From Trachelipus rathkii (lineage: Eukaryota; Arthropoda; Malacostraca; Isopoda; Trachelipodidae), in the NCBI GenBank assembly GCA_015478945.1, contig JABUQX010007715.1, positions 1-30,026 of the forward strand: a stretch of 30,026 bases of DNA. Reading direction: 5' to 3'. This document shows, piece by piece, positions 1 to 11,977 of the stretch. The notes under the pieces are model-generated. The model worked only from the letters and a program-made list of their open reading frames with translations. It did no database searches and was not told the DNA's origin. The translations under genes were made by a program, and so were the position numbers. Every line of letters begins with the position of its first letter. Within the stretch, counting starts at the first letter, position 1.

Positions 1-105
1 AGAGAGAGATAATTTTTGAAAGAGCGTTCAACACCCACTATCCTTGAATAGGGTTCTGCCCGTGAGCGGCGGGGACAAATATTAAAACCATAAATAAAAT
101 AAAAG
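1..105 (+). mobile_element. 3' tail of LINE-2 (5' part outside window)
   Basis: This stretch carries the segment AATAGGGTTCTGCCCGTGAG followed by an A/T-rich tail built from AAATA-like units. The same segment ends the longer LINE-2 copy at about 27780-27862, directly after that copy's reverse-transcriptase C-terminal remnant. I therefore read it as the 3' terminus of a LINE-2 copy whose body lies before the window. It leads into hAT-1 sequence at the same junction seen near 27862. Confidence 0.65.
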
Positions 106-1292
106 GCTAATTGCGTTACTTTAGCTAGCTGAAACCACAAAAGAATGGCACCTCCGGACAGGTTGAACCACTTCTAGACTGCATTTAAATAGCATAACCG
201 TGGAGCTTGCTCGCTTGACAAAAAAAAAAAAAAAAAAAAAAAAGAGAGAGAGAAGTAGGAAGCCGCCTTATCTGCAACCCCTGGCAAACGCAAACTGATA
301 GTGACGATGGTGGCTTCTCAGCAAATAAACCTACTGAAGCATGAAGGATTTGGATAGTTAGGCTTGATAAGTTCATGGCCGACATTGCACTACAATCTCA
401 TTCACCTTCAAAGAATCACACCAGGGACCTCATCGTAAAAACTGAAGAGCAGTCATCAAGGAAGCAAAGATTAATTCATAATTTGCAGTCTGTGAAACAG
501 GAGATGAGGCTCTACGAAAACATGAGATGCTGCCCTACAGAAGAGAATCCTTTCATAGCGGTGGCAGAAAAATGGGCGCCACAGGTTTCATTAAGTTATA
601 GTCTTGCAGGCAAATAATTATCAGCACCTCCTTCATTCCGTCGAGAGAGAGCGTATTTATAGTGTACTTAGGAATGTAATCCCCCAAAAAGGAACAGTCT
701 CTCGCCAGATAATAGTGAAATCATATATTTTTGCATCACAATTTGTAAATTTTTCCCGATCATGAGTACAGAAGTAGATCCAGTTTCAGGAACCTATTGG
801 GATTTCAGTTAGTTTTGAGAAGTAGCGTTTTTTGATTAAAGCATGCAGGCTGAAATTAATTGAGGTCTCTTCCTTTTTATTATTTTATTCTTTATATATG
901 TAGCTAGTTAAAGAATCTTCTTGTAAATTGTAATCATGTTAAAACATAAAAGCCTAGTAGCTAAACTTTTGTTAATACTTACTTGAAAATGGAAATGGAA
1001 TATTTTTTTAAATAAACACAAACATAAAAAGTTATTAATATTATTATTTTCGCAATTATTATTCCTTAAAGGTACTATTTAATTTCAATAAAATCAAATA
1101 TTTTTTTTAGCAACCAACATATGAAATTAACATCACTAAGTATTGTTTGTACAGGGAATGCAATGCTTAGTTGCCTAGCAGTGCAATACTGAGTTGCTTA
1201 TTACTGTGTATTTATTAATAATTATTTAAAGTATCGGTACGCACCCTAATAAAGTATCGGTATCGGTCTCTTCTGGTATCGGTACAATCCTA
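106..1292 (+). mobile_element. hAT-1 DNA transposon, 3' portion, copy 1
   Basis: A direct copy of this block occurs at about 27863-29035. The two share order and local sequence throughout: the GGCAC.TCCGG segment, an internal poly-A of about 20 nt followed by GAGA, a coding remnant, the motif GTAAATTGTAATCATGTTAAAACATAAAAG in shortened form, and a terminal cluster of GTATCGGTA repeats. The coding part (375 to about 750) matches the C-terminal dimerisation region of hAT (ZBED-like) transposases. The GTATCGGTA cluster at 1231-1292 is subterminal and its end, read in reverse, resembles the start at 20935. The block stops at a (TA)n array. It is a decayed 3' half; the 5' half of this copy is not in the window. 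Confidence 0.7.
375..750 (+). pseudogene. hAT transposase C-terminal (dimerisation) remnant
   Basis: An open stretch runs from 375 to 617 and coding resemblance continues in the same frame past the stop. The order of short motifs is that of hAT/ZBED transposases: E-E-N-P-F then A-E-K-W-A-P, then S-L-A-G-K, then L-S-A-P-P-S..R-R-E-R-A. The usual family form is N-P-L..WW, A-R-K-Y-L, and P-[AS]-S-S-V-x-S-E-R-x-F-S. The WW position, the S-E-R-x-F-S core and the frame are damaged: there is a stop at 615-617 and more stops after 650. It is not a live host gene, because the same remnant recurs inside the duplicated block at 28120-28480. The methionine at 375 is incidental. Confidence 0.65.
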
Positions 1293-1436
1293 ATATATAT
1301 TATATATATATAAATATATAATATATAATATATAATAATATATATATATATATATATATATAATTATTACTATTATCTATAATATATATATATATACTTA
1401 TATATATATAATATATATATATACTGTAATAATATA

Positions 1437-1485
<49 letters not shown>
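1293..1485. repeat. (TA)n array between two hAT ends
   Basis: About 190 nt of TA repeats with occasional AAT interruptions. It lies exactly between the GTATCGGTA-rich end of hAT-1 and the CAGGGTTGGC start of hAT-3. Confidence 0.9.
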
Positions 1486-2397
1486 CAGGGTTGGCCCAAA
1501 AAATCAGCCCTGTGGGAAAAACAAAATTATCATTATTATTGATTTTTTTTCTGTAATAATATCACATCAGTATTATTCTACTAATAAATTAATAGTAGGT
1601 ATAAAATTTTCAAACTATATATTTATTTTGGGAACAGTTATTGTCCAATGCCCACTGCTGAATGAATGTCATTGCTCCATTAGTGAAACTTGTAAATGTA
1701 AATGGTATTGCTTTTTGTTGTGTTTTTTTGATATTCATGACATAATAGGCATATATTGTAAGTAAAAGTAATTAATAAATATAATTAAATTTATATTATT
1801 TAAGCTTCAAACATTGTCACCACCATAAGCTGAGACTCTCAGGAAGTTAGCAAGTTAGCTCCCTATAGTTCAGATTCAGTAGCTCTAGCCTAGAAACTAG
1901 GTGATTGGTTTCATAGCCAGAGCATGATTGGACTGATTGTCACAGGTTGGCTAACAGGCAACAGTATTATTTAAAACTCAAAAGCTTGCATCAGTCACAG
2001 CACCTAAGTTAAACTTGGACTGAAAGTCTGTAACTGACCATATTCATCCGTTCAATAGAACTAAACTTATTGTAAAATTAATCAGTAATTGTAGCATTTA
2101 GGCCAATTGAGTGAAATCACTAAATTGATTTATTTTTCACTGTGGTTCATATTTTTCTCTCAACTTCTAATGAAGATAATTCCATTATTAAAAATATTAA
2201 ATAATTGAATTACTATAATTAAATTATAATTTTCATTTTCATTTTCAGATTTAAAAAAATCCAATTTTCATTATTTTGATAAATAGATTATTAATTAAAA
2301 GAGTTAATTAAATCACTAACCTGAGAAACTAGTAAACTGTTTATGTAAAGTTTATATTAGTAATAGTTTGATAAATATTGAAAAGTAATACCTCAAG

Positions 2398-2890
2398 ATG
2401 TCTGTTGGAAGAGGAAGAAAAAAAGGTTTGGAATAGCAAGAAGTCAGTGAGATTAGAGGAGAGATAAGCAATGTCTGTTGTCATCACTGTAAGTTGTTGA
2501 TTATCTTAAAAACAGAAAGATTGAGGGCGCATCATAAAAGTTGAAGATTTTCGAGAAACAGGGTGGCAATTTGCAATGTGAGTTTTCAACAGCTGAAAGA
2601 GAAATTTTTGATTGTATTGACTTAAAAAATCCTGTCTTTCCAACATCTACTTCTGTCAGCATCATGAGTGAATCAAATTGTTATATTACTGATGCAAGTG
2701 ACACAAGTTTAATGTCCACATCCAGTTCCATCAATCTCCCATAGTTCCCAATCTCAAGATTTGACTTTCTGTGCATCTACACCACAACTTCTCAAGAAGC
2801 AGAAGTTGATAAGTAACTATATTGTTCTGACAAGTATTGATGGAAAAACATTATATCAACCTACAAGTAGCTTGTTTCTTTTTTAGCGCC
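2398..2890 (+). pseudogene. hAT transposase N-terminal remnant with BED-type zinc finger
   Basis: From the ATG at 2398 the frame begins M-S-V-G-R-G-R-K-K, a common start for ZBED-like hAT transposases. It then has stops, and near 2470-2545 reads C-H-H-C followed about 13 residues later by H-H, the spacing expected of a BED finger. Further on (2541-2744 in a shifted frame, then 2745-2890) the peptide is Ser/Thr-rich and ends with K-Q-K-L-I-S-N-Y, a linker-like stretch found before the catalytic domain in this family. Several frameshifts and stops make it a relic. The catalytic region is deleted or replaced by the (TA)n block. Confidence 0.5.
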
Positions 2891-3111
2891 AATATCAGAT
2901 ATAGGGGCCTATAATGCACACCTTGAATAAATTGCAACTAGGCTTACTACTAATAAAACATAATATAGTTTTAATTTTTGCATATTTGTAATTATTTTAA
3001 ATATCTCAAATTGTTGAAAATAATAGCTAAAACAGAACAAAAAAACACATGAAACACACTTACAGCTAGGTTATTTTTTTTGGGTGTGTAGGTTTTTTAA
3101 TGTCAGCCTTG

Positions 3112-3166
<55 letters not shown>

Positions 3167-3222
3167 ATATATATACTATAAATATATAATATATATTATA
3201 TATATATAAATATATATAATAG

Positions 3223-3296
<74 letters not shown>

Positions 3297-3529
3297 ACCT
3301 ACAAGTAGCTAGTTTCTCTTTTAGTGACAATATCAGATATATCAGTGCCAATCGTGAATAAAATGTAATTAGGCTCAATCCTAAGAAATGAGATATATAT
3401 TATTGCATGCATATGATAGTTTTTTTAAATATCTCTCAAATTGTTGAAAATAACAGCTAAAACAAAAAACCTGCTTGTAGCTGGGTTGTCATTTTTTGTG
3501 GGGAAGGGAAAGTTCCCAGTGTAACCCTG
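2859..3529. repeat. Direct duplication of the hAT-3 right end around (TA)n
   Basis: The segment starting ACCTACAAGTAGCT at 2859 recurs at 3297, and the two copies stay alignable for over 200 nt (shared TCAGATAT, AAATTGTTGAAAATAA.AGCTAAAAC, AGCT.GGTT). The first copy ends near 3112 in a (TA)n block (3113-3296). The second reaches the AACCCTG terminus at 3529. Confidence 0.8.
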
Positions 3530-4213
3530 GTTTATGTAGTTACAGCTTTGGGAATAACTATATGAGAAGAAGGTTGCAATGTAATCTTGAATAAAGAAAA
3601 AAACTTAATTGATTCGAGATAGTTAATGCAATCAGAGCATATAAGGGATTTCCTTGGAGAAGAGGAATATTTTTTAAAAAAAATTAAAGAGGGATTTTGT
3701 AGGATTTATTAGTTGAGAAAGGACATTTGAATAAGACTATTTACAAAATAGGCGAGGAATGAGAGAGAAAATGTAGAAGAATAGATAATTTTAGGATGGT
3801 TAGTGAAAAGAAATATAGAGAGTGCGCAACAGAAGATATTAGCTTACTTCTATACTTTGACAGTAGAATGAATGCATAAAACTAGCAAGGTGAAAAGAGG
3901 GTGATTTTGAAACACTTAAAAGAAATAAAAAGATTGGAAAAGCTAAAGAATGCAAGCTCATCTGAATGAATTAACAACTAACCAGTTGTAAAACAGTTCT
4001 GTTTTTCTTATACCCTAGCTCTGATGAGTTTCGTCCCTGTGTGTGTGTGCCTGGCCTTTTTCCACTGGAGGTTACCAAAAAAAAAATAATAAGAATATTT
4101 TAGATTCTTTAGAAGTACATCAAATGTTTGATCATTTTTTTACTGTAATCTAAAACTTTTTGTTAATTTAGATTTAATATATATTTTATAATTTAGTTTG
4201 ATTTTCTTTCTAG
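3530..4213. other. Unassigned sequence upstream of first visible LIG4 exon
   Basis: A/T-rich sequence with a short (GT)n at 4040-4050 and a poly-A at 4077-4088. I looked here for the N-terminal LIG4 exon and saw nothing convincing. It ends in a pyrimidine-rich acceptor (TTTCTTTCTAG at 4203-4213). It is probably intron. Confidence 0.6.
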
Positions 4214-4371
4214 AATGACAGCTTTTTTCCTGTTCTACGAATACTTTTGCCTGCCTTAGATCGAGATCGGGGTGCCTATGGAATTAAAGAACATAGATTG
4301 GCAAGTCTTTATATAAGAATTTTTGGGCTAAGAAAAGAGAGTGTAGATGGACAAAAACTCTTAAATTACAG
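4214..4371 (+). CDS. LIG4: LIG4 exon (first visible): DNA-binding domain
   Basis: Encodes residues 1-52 and two bases of codon 53, starting N-D-S-F-F-P and ending L-L-N-Y-R. The acceptor is TTTCTTTCTAG and the donor ACAG|GTTTGT. It starts in phase 0 and ends in phase 2. S-F-F-P-V-L-R and A-Y-G-I-K-E are characteristic of the LIG4 DNA-binding domain. Confidence 0.96.
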
Positions 4372-7300
4372 GTTTGTTTCTTTATTGGCTTGATACCATT
4401 CAGATTTGTGACTATTGCCATTATTTAAACTACTGTATGTAATTTATAAATAGGATAAATTGTGTCGTTATAGTATATAGGCTATTTTGAATTTATAGAT
4501 GAAGATTCTTATCCACCTCCCCAACACAAGTACTTTCTTTCATTTCCCCCAGAAATGGGATTCTACTATATTGTCATTTTTGTCCCCACTTTATAAAGTT
4601 GTGGTCATAAGATCGTTTCCAAATCATTTCAGAGATTAACCCAGTCTTTCATCTGTTTACAGGAGTTAAAATGGGTTTTCGCATTAGCTGATAAAGAAAG
4701 TAACATTCTTTCACGTCGCCATGGTAACGTCCAACTGACGGCTAATAATGAAACAGATTACCACCATTATGATACTTCTTCGAAATACTGTAAAAATTTT
4801 ACTTCCCTCTTTTTTCTGTTTTATAAGGCAAATTATTTGAAACATTCATATCGTATTCAGTCGATACTCAACTCAAAACGTATGACGTAAGAGCCATACA
4901 TAACATCTAAAAAGAATCATCTTTTCCCATCCCTTACCTCACAAGCTCAGACTTAAAACCAGCCATAGTCCAGTTTTATAAGCCTAAGAATTTAAATTTT
5001 AAAGTACTGTATATACTGCAAATTACAAATAACCAACTACGAAAGCAAAACCAAGTAGCTTTTCTTACTGTCCCACATTTCCTCTCCTCTTCTCAGTAAG
5101 CAAGCACACGATGTTTTATTACCTGATGCCAGTTGGATTTAGAATAGTATTATCAATCTGCTGCTCAAAAGCAGAGCATTCGTCTTACGAGCGAGAGAAC
5201 CAGGGTTCGAGACTGGTCGGAGTGGGAGAATGTCAACTATTCTCTTAACTCTTAGCTTCGGTTTACTCAGCCTTAAATGAGTACATAGGTGACGTGATTT
5301 GTCGCTAGTGGAATAAAGTATACCCTGGTTCTTCAATTGGCCTGGCCAACCAATAGGCTTCCTTACTTTACTGCCTAACTGGGGAAGGTAATTTAGTTTT
5401 ATTTTATATATATATAATAACTTTTACTAGTTCAAGTTAGTCAACTTTTAATAGTGTACAAATATTTACAGAAAGCCAAAATCAGGTGGTATTGGTGGCG
5501 GAGATTTTGCTGATATAGCGTATTATGTGTTGAAAAATAGATGCCCTGAGAAAGGAGAATTAACACTTGCAGATGTAGATTCGAATTTGGGTCTGATTGC
5601 AGAGAGTAATGCTGCCAAAAATCAAGGTTTTATGTTTTTTTATTATTATTATTCTCAAGTTAATGTTTTAGTCATTTTGGAAAAAAAAATTTGGTATCTG
5701 ATAGAATTTTAAAAATTCAATTTGTTTTTATAAAAGTTAGTTTTTTAAATAATAATTTTCATTCATCATCATCATCTTTCTGCTATCCCCAGATTCGGGG
5801 TGAGGTGTGTAGCATAAACCGGAACAGAATAGTAGAAGAATATGAAGCAAGTCGAAAAGAAAGCCCATCCTTACCGCCCCTTTATATCCTTAAGTGAGAA
5901 CTCATCGCAGTCAGAAAAATCCATCCTAGGGTTTCACAGGACTTCGACGGACCCTTACTGTGACATCTCGTCAATGTAGGGTTCATACCCTGGGCAAGGC
6001 CCACAACCATACCTCATCACAAAACCCCAGCCATTAACTCTATTATGCACCTTTCTTCAAGCCTGTGCCAAACTCATGTTCCTCTCCTTTAGGCGTTCTT
6101 TTACTGACTCAATCCACTTTTTCTTCTGTCCCAGCCGGTCGATTCCCAGCACACTCACCACTATACATCCGCTTAACCTACCAACTATCATCAATCCTTT
6201 CCAATTGACCAAATCATCTCAATGCACTCGTTTATTCTCTCATTTTCTCCTTTCTTCACACCACACAACTCCCTAATGCGTTCATTTCTCATTTTATCAA
6301 TTCTTCTCCCACCTGGCACGCCCCTAAGATTGTCCATTTGAACACATTGTACCTTAGATCTATACCTCTTTTTCCAGACCATAGTTTCACTACTATACAT
6401 TAACACAGGTAACAACATACCCTCATGCGAAACCCTAGGGTACTCAAGATTCAGTCCCTTTACATCCACCAAGGTTTTAATTGCACCAGCCACCTTCCTG
6501 CCATTCACAACTTTCCTACTACGCTATAAATCATTCATTGCCTTTTCTCCCAACATATATCCTAAATATTTAAACTCAGACACTTGTTCCAGTTTCTCAC
6601 TATCTAACATAACTTCACACCGATGACTTTCCTCACTCACTACCATAACCTTACTCTTATCTACATTATTTTCAAACCCCTCTACCAATCCTCTCAAACT
6701 CTCTTCAGATTCGCCACACAAAACCAAATCATCCGCGTATAATAAGTAGGGCACCCTCCACTCTCCTCCATTCACCATCATTCTGACACCTTCCCCTGCC
6801 ACCCCTACCTCTAATTCTTTTATAACCTTATCCATATACAAATTTAATAACCAAGAAAACATAACATATCCCTGCCTCACTCCACTATTAATTTTAAACC
6901 AATTGCTTTCCATTTATTCTTACACATGCTTCACTATCGTTTTAGATGCTTTTTATTCCATTCAGAAGCCTACCACTAACACCTGCCATAGAGTTTTCCT
7001 ATGAATCCTATCATGCGAATGTTGTAAATCCATAAAACGAAATCCAATTTATTCTTCTCTCTTATTTTCTCAATCATTTGTTTCAATGGAAAAATTTGAT
7101 CCACACATCCTCTACCACTTCTAAATGCACCTTGTTCTTCACCAATGAGTCACTTAATTACTCGGCTCACACTTTCGACCAAAATACTGGCACATATCTT
7201 CCCTATAACACTCAATAAACTCTACAATTCCCCTTATTCCCCCTTACCCTTATATAAGGGTAATATTACTGCTTTCCTCCATTCCCTCGGGACTATACCC

Positions 7301-10006
7301 TTTTTAAACGCTTTGTTACACAATTTCCAAATCCATTCAATCACCATCTCGCCTTAATTATTATTAATGATGATGTGTCAAGGATCCTTATTGATATTAT
7401 TTTTTACTTTTAGATGTTGTTGAGAACTCTCTTCGACAAATGATTTGCAAAATGACAGCTACTGAACAGAAGTGGCTCATTCGAGTACTTTTAAAAGATA
7501 TGCATCTTGGGATTGGACAGACAACTATATTTAATTGTTGGCATCCAGATGCAAAAGATTTCTATGATGTTAATAATAGTTTGTCAAAGGTAGGGCAAAT
7601 TCATCAAATTTGTTTTTTTAATTTTTATTTCATTTGGGCTTCTGTTAAGATAAGAAATGAGATCATACATCAAATTATACTACGAGTATAATGCATAGAC
7701 CTTATTAAAGTTATGCCCTTCAACATTAGTGAATGAATGCTTAACTTTTCAATCACTCCAGTGACTATATCTGGTAGGGTACGATGTGTTGTGTGTGCCA
7801 TATTAAGTTTCGGGATCTAGTCATAGTCACGGCAATCTATTAGTTATGTTAACTTTGTTTTTGGGTCATATTTAATGAAACACGTACGGCATTTTAAGTT
7901 GGATAACCTTTGCTTGGTATTAACTTTAAAATACTTATTCAGATATTTGTAATTTTCTTTCAAACTATTGAAGTGAGTAAAATGCATTTTGAATGGGTTC
8001 AATTATGGATTTTAGAACGGCTTAAACGTAAAGAGAATTCTTACGGAATTTAGAGAGTAGAATAATACTTAATAAATACTTAATAAATACTTAATAAATA
8101 ACCACTTCATTTGTTACATTGTTCTTTCGACCTTTATCAACTGTATAATCGCCGCCTATCTACTTTAACCTTTTCTCTTTGCTGAAAGCGTGCGCTAATT
8201 CAACCTATTCCGAAATTGTTATTACCCCTTTCAAGCCTCTAACTATTCTAACTAACTGTTTCGATTCTCCGACTATTGCCTCTGACTTCCGCATTTCGGC
8301 AGATTTTTAAAATATCTCAGTAGAGCTTTGAAAAATGCTCAGATCTTCCTATTTGCTTTTTGTCCTTCTTTCTTTAATCTTATTGTTAGATTTCCTTTAT
8401 GTACTAGCTGTTTTAGGTAGTCGCTATTTAATCTTTTAATCCATTAATAGGTTCCTGAAGGTTCTGTTTTATTCTTTACTATTCTATTCTTTTTTCTTCA
8501 CCTGACCACTCGGGCGATGACTCCACCTTTCATTATTCTTTTTGTTTTTAAAAGCAGTGTACACAAATGCTGATGGCAGGAAGTTGGCTTGGATCTTGCT
8601 TGGTTCCTGCTACTCGAAGGAGCATTGTGGCCTTTGTTATGATTCACCATCTCTGACTTGGTTTTGCTTTCCTGACTGACCAGGATTTGATTCCTGGGTA
8701 TAAGGAATGAGAGCACAGTATGTTAACACTGAGCTACAGGACACGTTGACTTTGGATCAACATATTTAATCTTAATCATGTTTCAAATTCTTCAAAAACT
8801 CGGTTCTTTCATCTATGACTTGACGTAATCTTCCACACCACTAACATTCTTAAAAAAACAAAAAAAACAAAAAAACGAAGCTTCCTCTGGTTGGTGTCTT
8901 TTTTGATGGATTACAAGCTTCTAAGAGTTTAGTTTTTTTGATTTGTCTTAGAGGCTTTTTTTCATACACCTCATCTGCTTTCTTTGTCGTTCTTAATCGT
9001 ATGGAGTGCTCTATTCTTAGCCATTTTGTTCTCATTCAGCTCATCTTGAAAGGATGTAATCTAGACCTTTTTAGTCTCCTCGACTCTCATTCTCACTGAT
9101 TTTCTTTGATTTCTTTTTGACTGCTTTGCTGTTACAGCCAGCACTATACTGTTGCGGTTATGGTGGACACTGCCCCCCTTCTGAACTCTCGAGTCACATC
9201 CCACCACCTCGTATGACTCATCTTTCTACATCGTCTCTTATTCTATCCATCTCTCTGACTCCAGACTTAACAGTTAGATGCGAATTCTTTAATGAATTCT
9301 ACTGGTTAAGTTTGGAATACTCTTTTCGTTCTATTTTCCAACACTTAATTCGACTTGGACATTTACAAATGTCTTTTATCGAAGCATGTCATTTGATTGG
9401 ATTGTTTCATGTTATCCTTTGGCCGTTTTTCCACAAGGGATGACAAAATAATTATGTCGAATGTTTATGTAAATTATTCAAAGAGTCTTGTAAAAGTCTT
9501 CCTACTTTTTTTATCATATTTTTTAAACAAATATAATATTGTGAAATGAATAATCGATATTGGATAATAGGGAAAGAACAAAACTAGCTTGAATCATCTA
9601 GGCTAGATAAGAATAAATGGAAATTTCAAATTGTATAGTAACACTAGATAGGGTTAGCAATTAGCCTTTGTTGTTATAATAGTATAAAAAAGAGGTAGGC
9701 TTATAATGAAAAAAGGTGATACTTTAGTCTTTCTCTGCCATCCCCCAATTTTTTTTTTTTTTTTTTACAGAGATAAACACCACGCTCACGGGCAGAGCCC
9801 TAATCTAGGAGAAGGTGTACTCGTTTAACGTCCGAGCAGGACGAAGCCAAGCTCAAAGAGAGAATAGATCACAGTTCTGCCCCGACAGTTGCGAACCTGG
9901 GACCCCCGCTTGGTTTGGCGAGTGCTCTAACACTGAGCTATCGGGCGACTGAGCTATTGGGCAAACTGCAGGCAATATTCACTTATGTGCTTATTTCATA
10001 AATTCA

Positions 10007-10071
<65 letters not shown>

Positions 10072-10670
10072 GGTATGCACTACCTTACGTGATTCTTCTG
10101 TGAGACTGCACGAAATTGAAGTTTCTCTATTCTCACCATTTAGGCCAATGCTGGCCGAGAGGGTCGTATTGGAGAAAGTGGAGAGTCAGATGAAAAATAA
10201 AACATATTATGTTGAAGTCAAATATGATGGAGAAAGGTCCCAGATTCACAAAAAAGGCAATCAATATAAATATTTTTCAAGGTAAGGAAAGAAAATATGT
10301 GTAAATGTGTAAAAGTGTAAATATGTTGTAAATCAGATGTTCTTAACCTTTATTGGATTTGACATAAAATTAATAGCACGATCAACTTCAAGACCCCATG
10401 CTAATGTAATAATTATTTATTATTATACATAGTGTAACAAAATTATTATTTTATGTGTGTTAAACATGAAGATTTAAATGGAAAGAAAATTGCCTCCAAT
10501 TTTTTTTTCTGAGAAGCTATGGCAACCCATCTTGAAAGTTCTGGCGACCAAGTTTGGGTCCCGTCACTTAGATTAAGAACCCAATGATGTAGGTCTTCAG
10601 TATTATATAACTAGGCTACATAAATTCAAGCTACACCATGAAATATCTTAATTTAAAAGTTTATATATAT

Positions 10671-10716
<46 letters not shown>

Positions 10717-10723
10717 TCTCTGC

Positions 10724-10786
<63 letters not shown>

Positions 10787-11818
10787 TGAAAAAATACTCT
10801 TAAGCTAAGCTAATGAAAAACGAATACCAGAAGAGACACACTTACTTTGAATATAAAGAATTTCAATCTTATGTTAAGTAACAGCAACAAATTTTAAAGT
10901 ATTGTATTAAGTCTACTTTTTATCATATTAATTATACCCCAATACAGCAATCCCAAACTATGACCACAGCGACTTGCTCTTCTAGAATAACCTTAACACT
11001 TCTAAAATCAAGTTAAACCTTAAACAATCAGTAGCCTGAAGGGCAAACACTAACTTTAATTACAAAATACCGTTAACTGAAACAAGAAATAAATAAAATA
11101 TAAACAATGAAAAGCAAATCATGAAAGCATACATGCAAACTACAGCCCAATGAGATTAAAAATTGCCTCTATCACACCATTACACAACAGATCTAAGAAA
11201 AAAAACAATATAATATATATATATATATATATATATTATATTATATTATATATATATAATATTAAATATAATATATATATTATATTATATATATATATAT
11301 ATATATTTACTTTTCTATATATAATTACACAGGAATGGATTCGATTTTAGTTCCAACTTTGGTACGAGTCCTTTGAACGGTTTGTTTACACCGACCTTGC
11401 ATCATCTCTTCGCTCCTCACGTTAATGAAATAATATTAGATGGGGAAATGGTTGGCTGGAGTCAAAAGTACAAAACTATAGTTTCTAAAGGTAAAATTCA
11501 ATAGTATTAATTAATAGATGACTTATAACCCTCACACCTGAAATCTTTTAAATTCTCCCTTAAATATAGATTATATAAGGAACATATTGGGATGTTTCTT
11601 TATGGCTTATAAGATTTATCTTTTACGCCATTCAATTATTCTTATTTTTTGTTGAATGTCCTGAGGATTTTTGCATTAAATAATCATACCATGGGATATC
11701 CATCCATTCATCACATCAGCTTCCCCATGGCTCCCACAAACTAGGAGTGGGGTAGGCAAACATGCACCGGAAACAATGCATATATATATATATTATATAT
11801 ATATATAATATATATAAT

Positions 11819-11875
<57 letters not shown>

Positions 11876-11897
11876 ATATATATTATTATTATTATTA

Positions 11898-11932
<35 letters not shown>

Positions 11933-11940
11933 TATTATTA

Positions 11941-11977
<37 letters not shown>

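Larger units (their letters stand above)
1486..3529 (+). mobile_element. hAT-3, degraded hAT-like DNA transposon
   Basis: The left end at 1486 begins CAGGGTTGGCCC and the right end at 3523-3529 reads AACCCTG, so the ends form a short inverted repeat (CAGGGTT) of the form typical of hAT elements. Inside, 2398-2890 holds a BED-finger transposase remnant. The right end is duplicated (2859 to about 3112 and 3297-3529) around a (TA)n array. The 8 bases outside each end (ATATATAT and GTTTATGT) agree at only 5 of 8, so a target-site duplication is suggestive at best. At 2.0 kb it is shorter than an autonomous element and lacks the catalytic and dimerisation parts. Confidence 0.6.

Noticed and set aside
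375..617. 80-codon open frame as a small host gene or LIG4 5' exon
   Set aside because: It matches the hAT transposase dimerisation region, and the same block recurs at 28120-28480 inside a repeated element.
1231..1292. GTATCGGTA repeats as a CRISPR or protein-binding array
   Set aside because: Only a few short irregular units without spacers, placed at a hAT terminus in both copies. Subterminal transposase sites are the simpler reading.
3540..4200. LIG4 N-terminal exon
   Set aside because: I looked for peptide similar to the N-terminal LIG4 region and saw none with suitable splice sites.
9117..9443. 108-codon open frame as a gene
   Set aside because: No recognised family, no splice or promoter signals, lies within a LIG4 intron, low-complexity start.
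9749..9957. Functional tRNA gene
   Set aside because: Boxes A and B are present but the arms pair poorly and a SINE body with LINE-like tail and poly-A follows.
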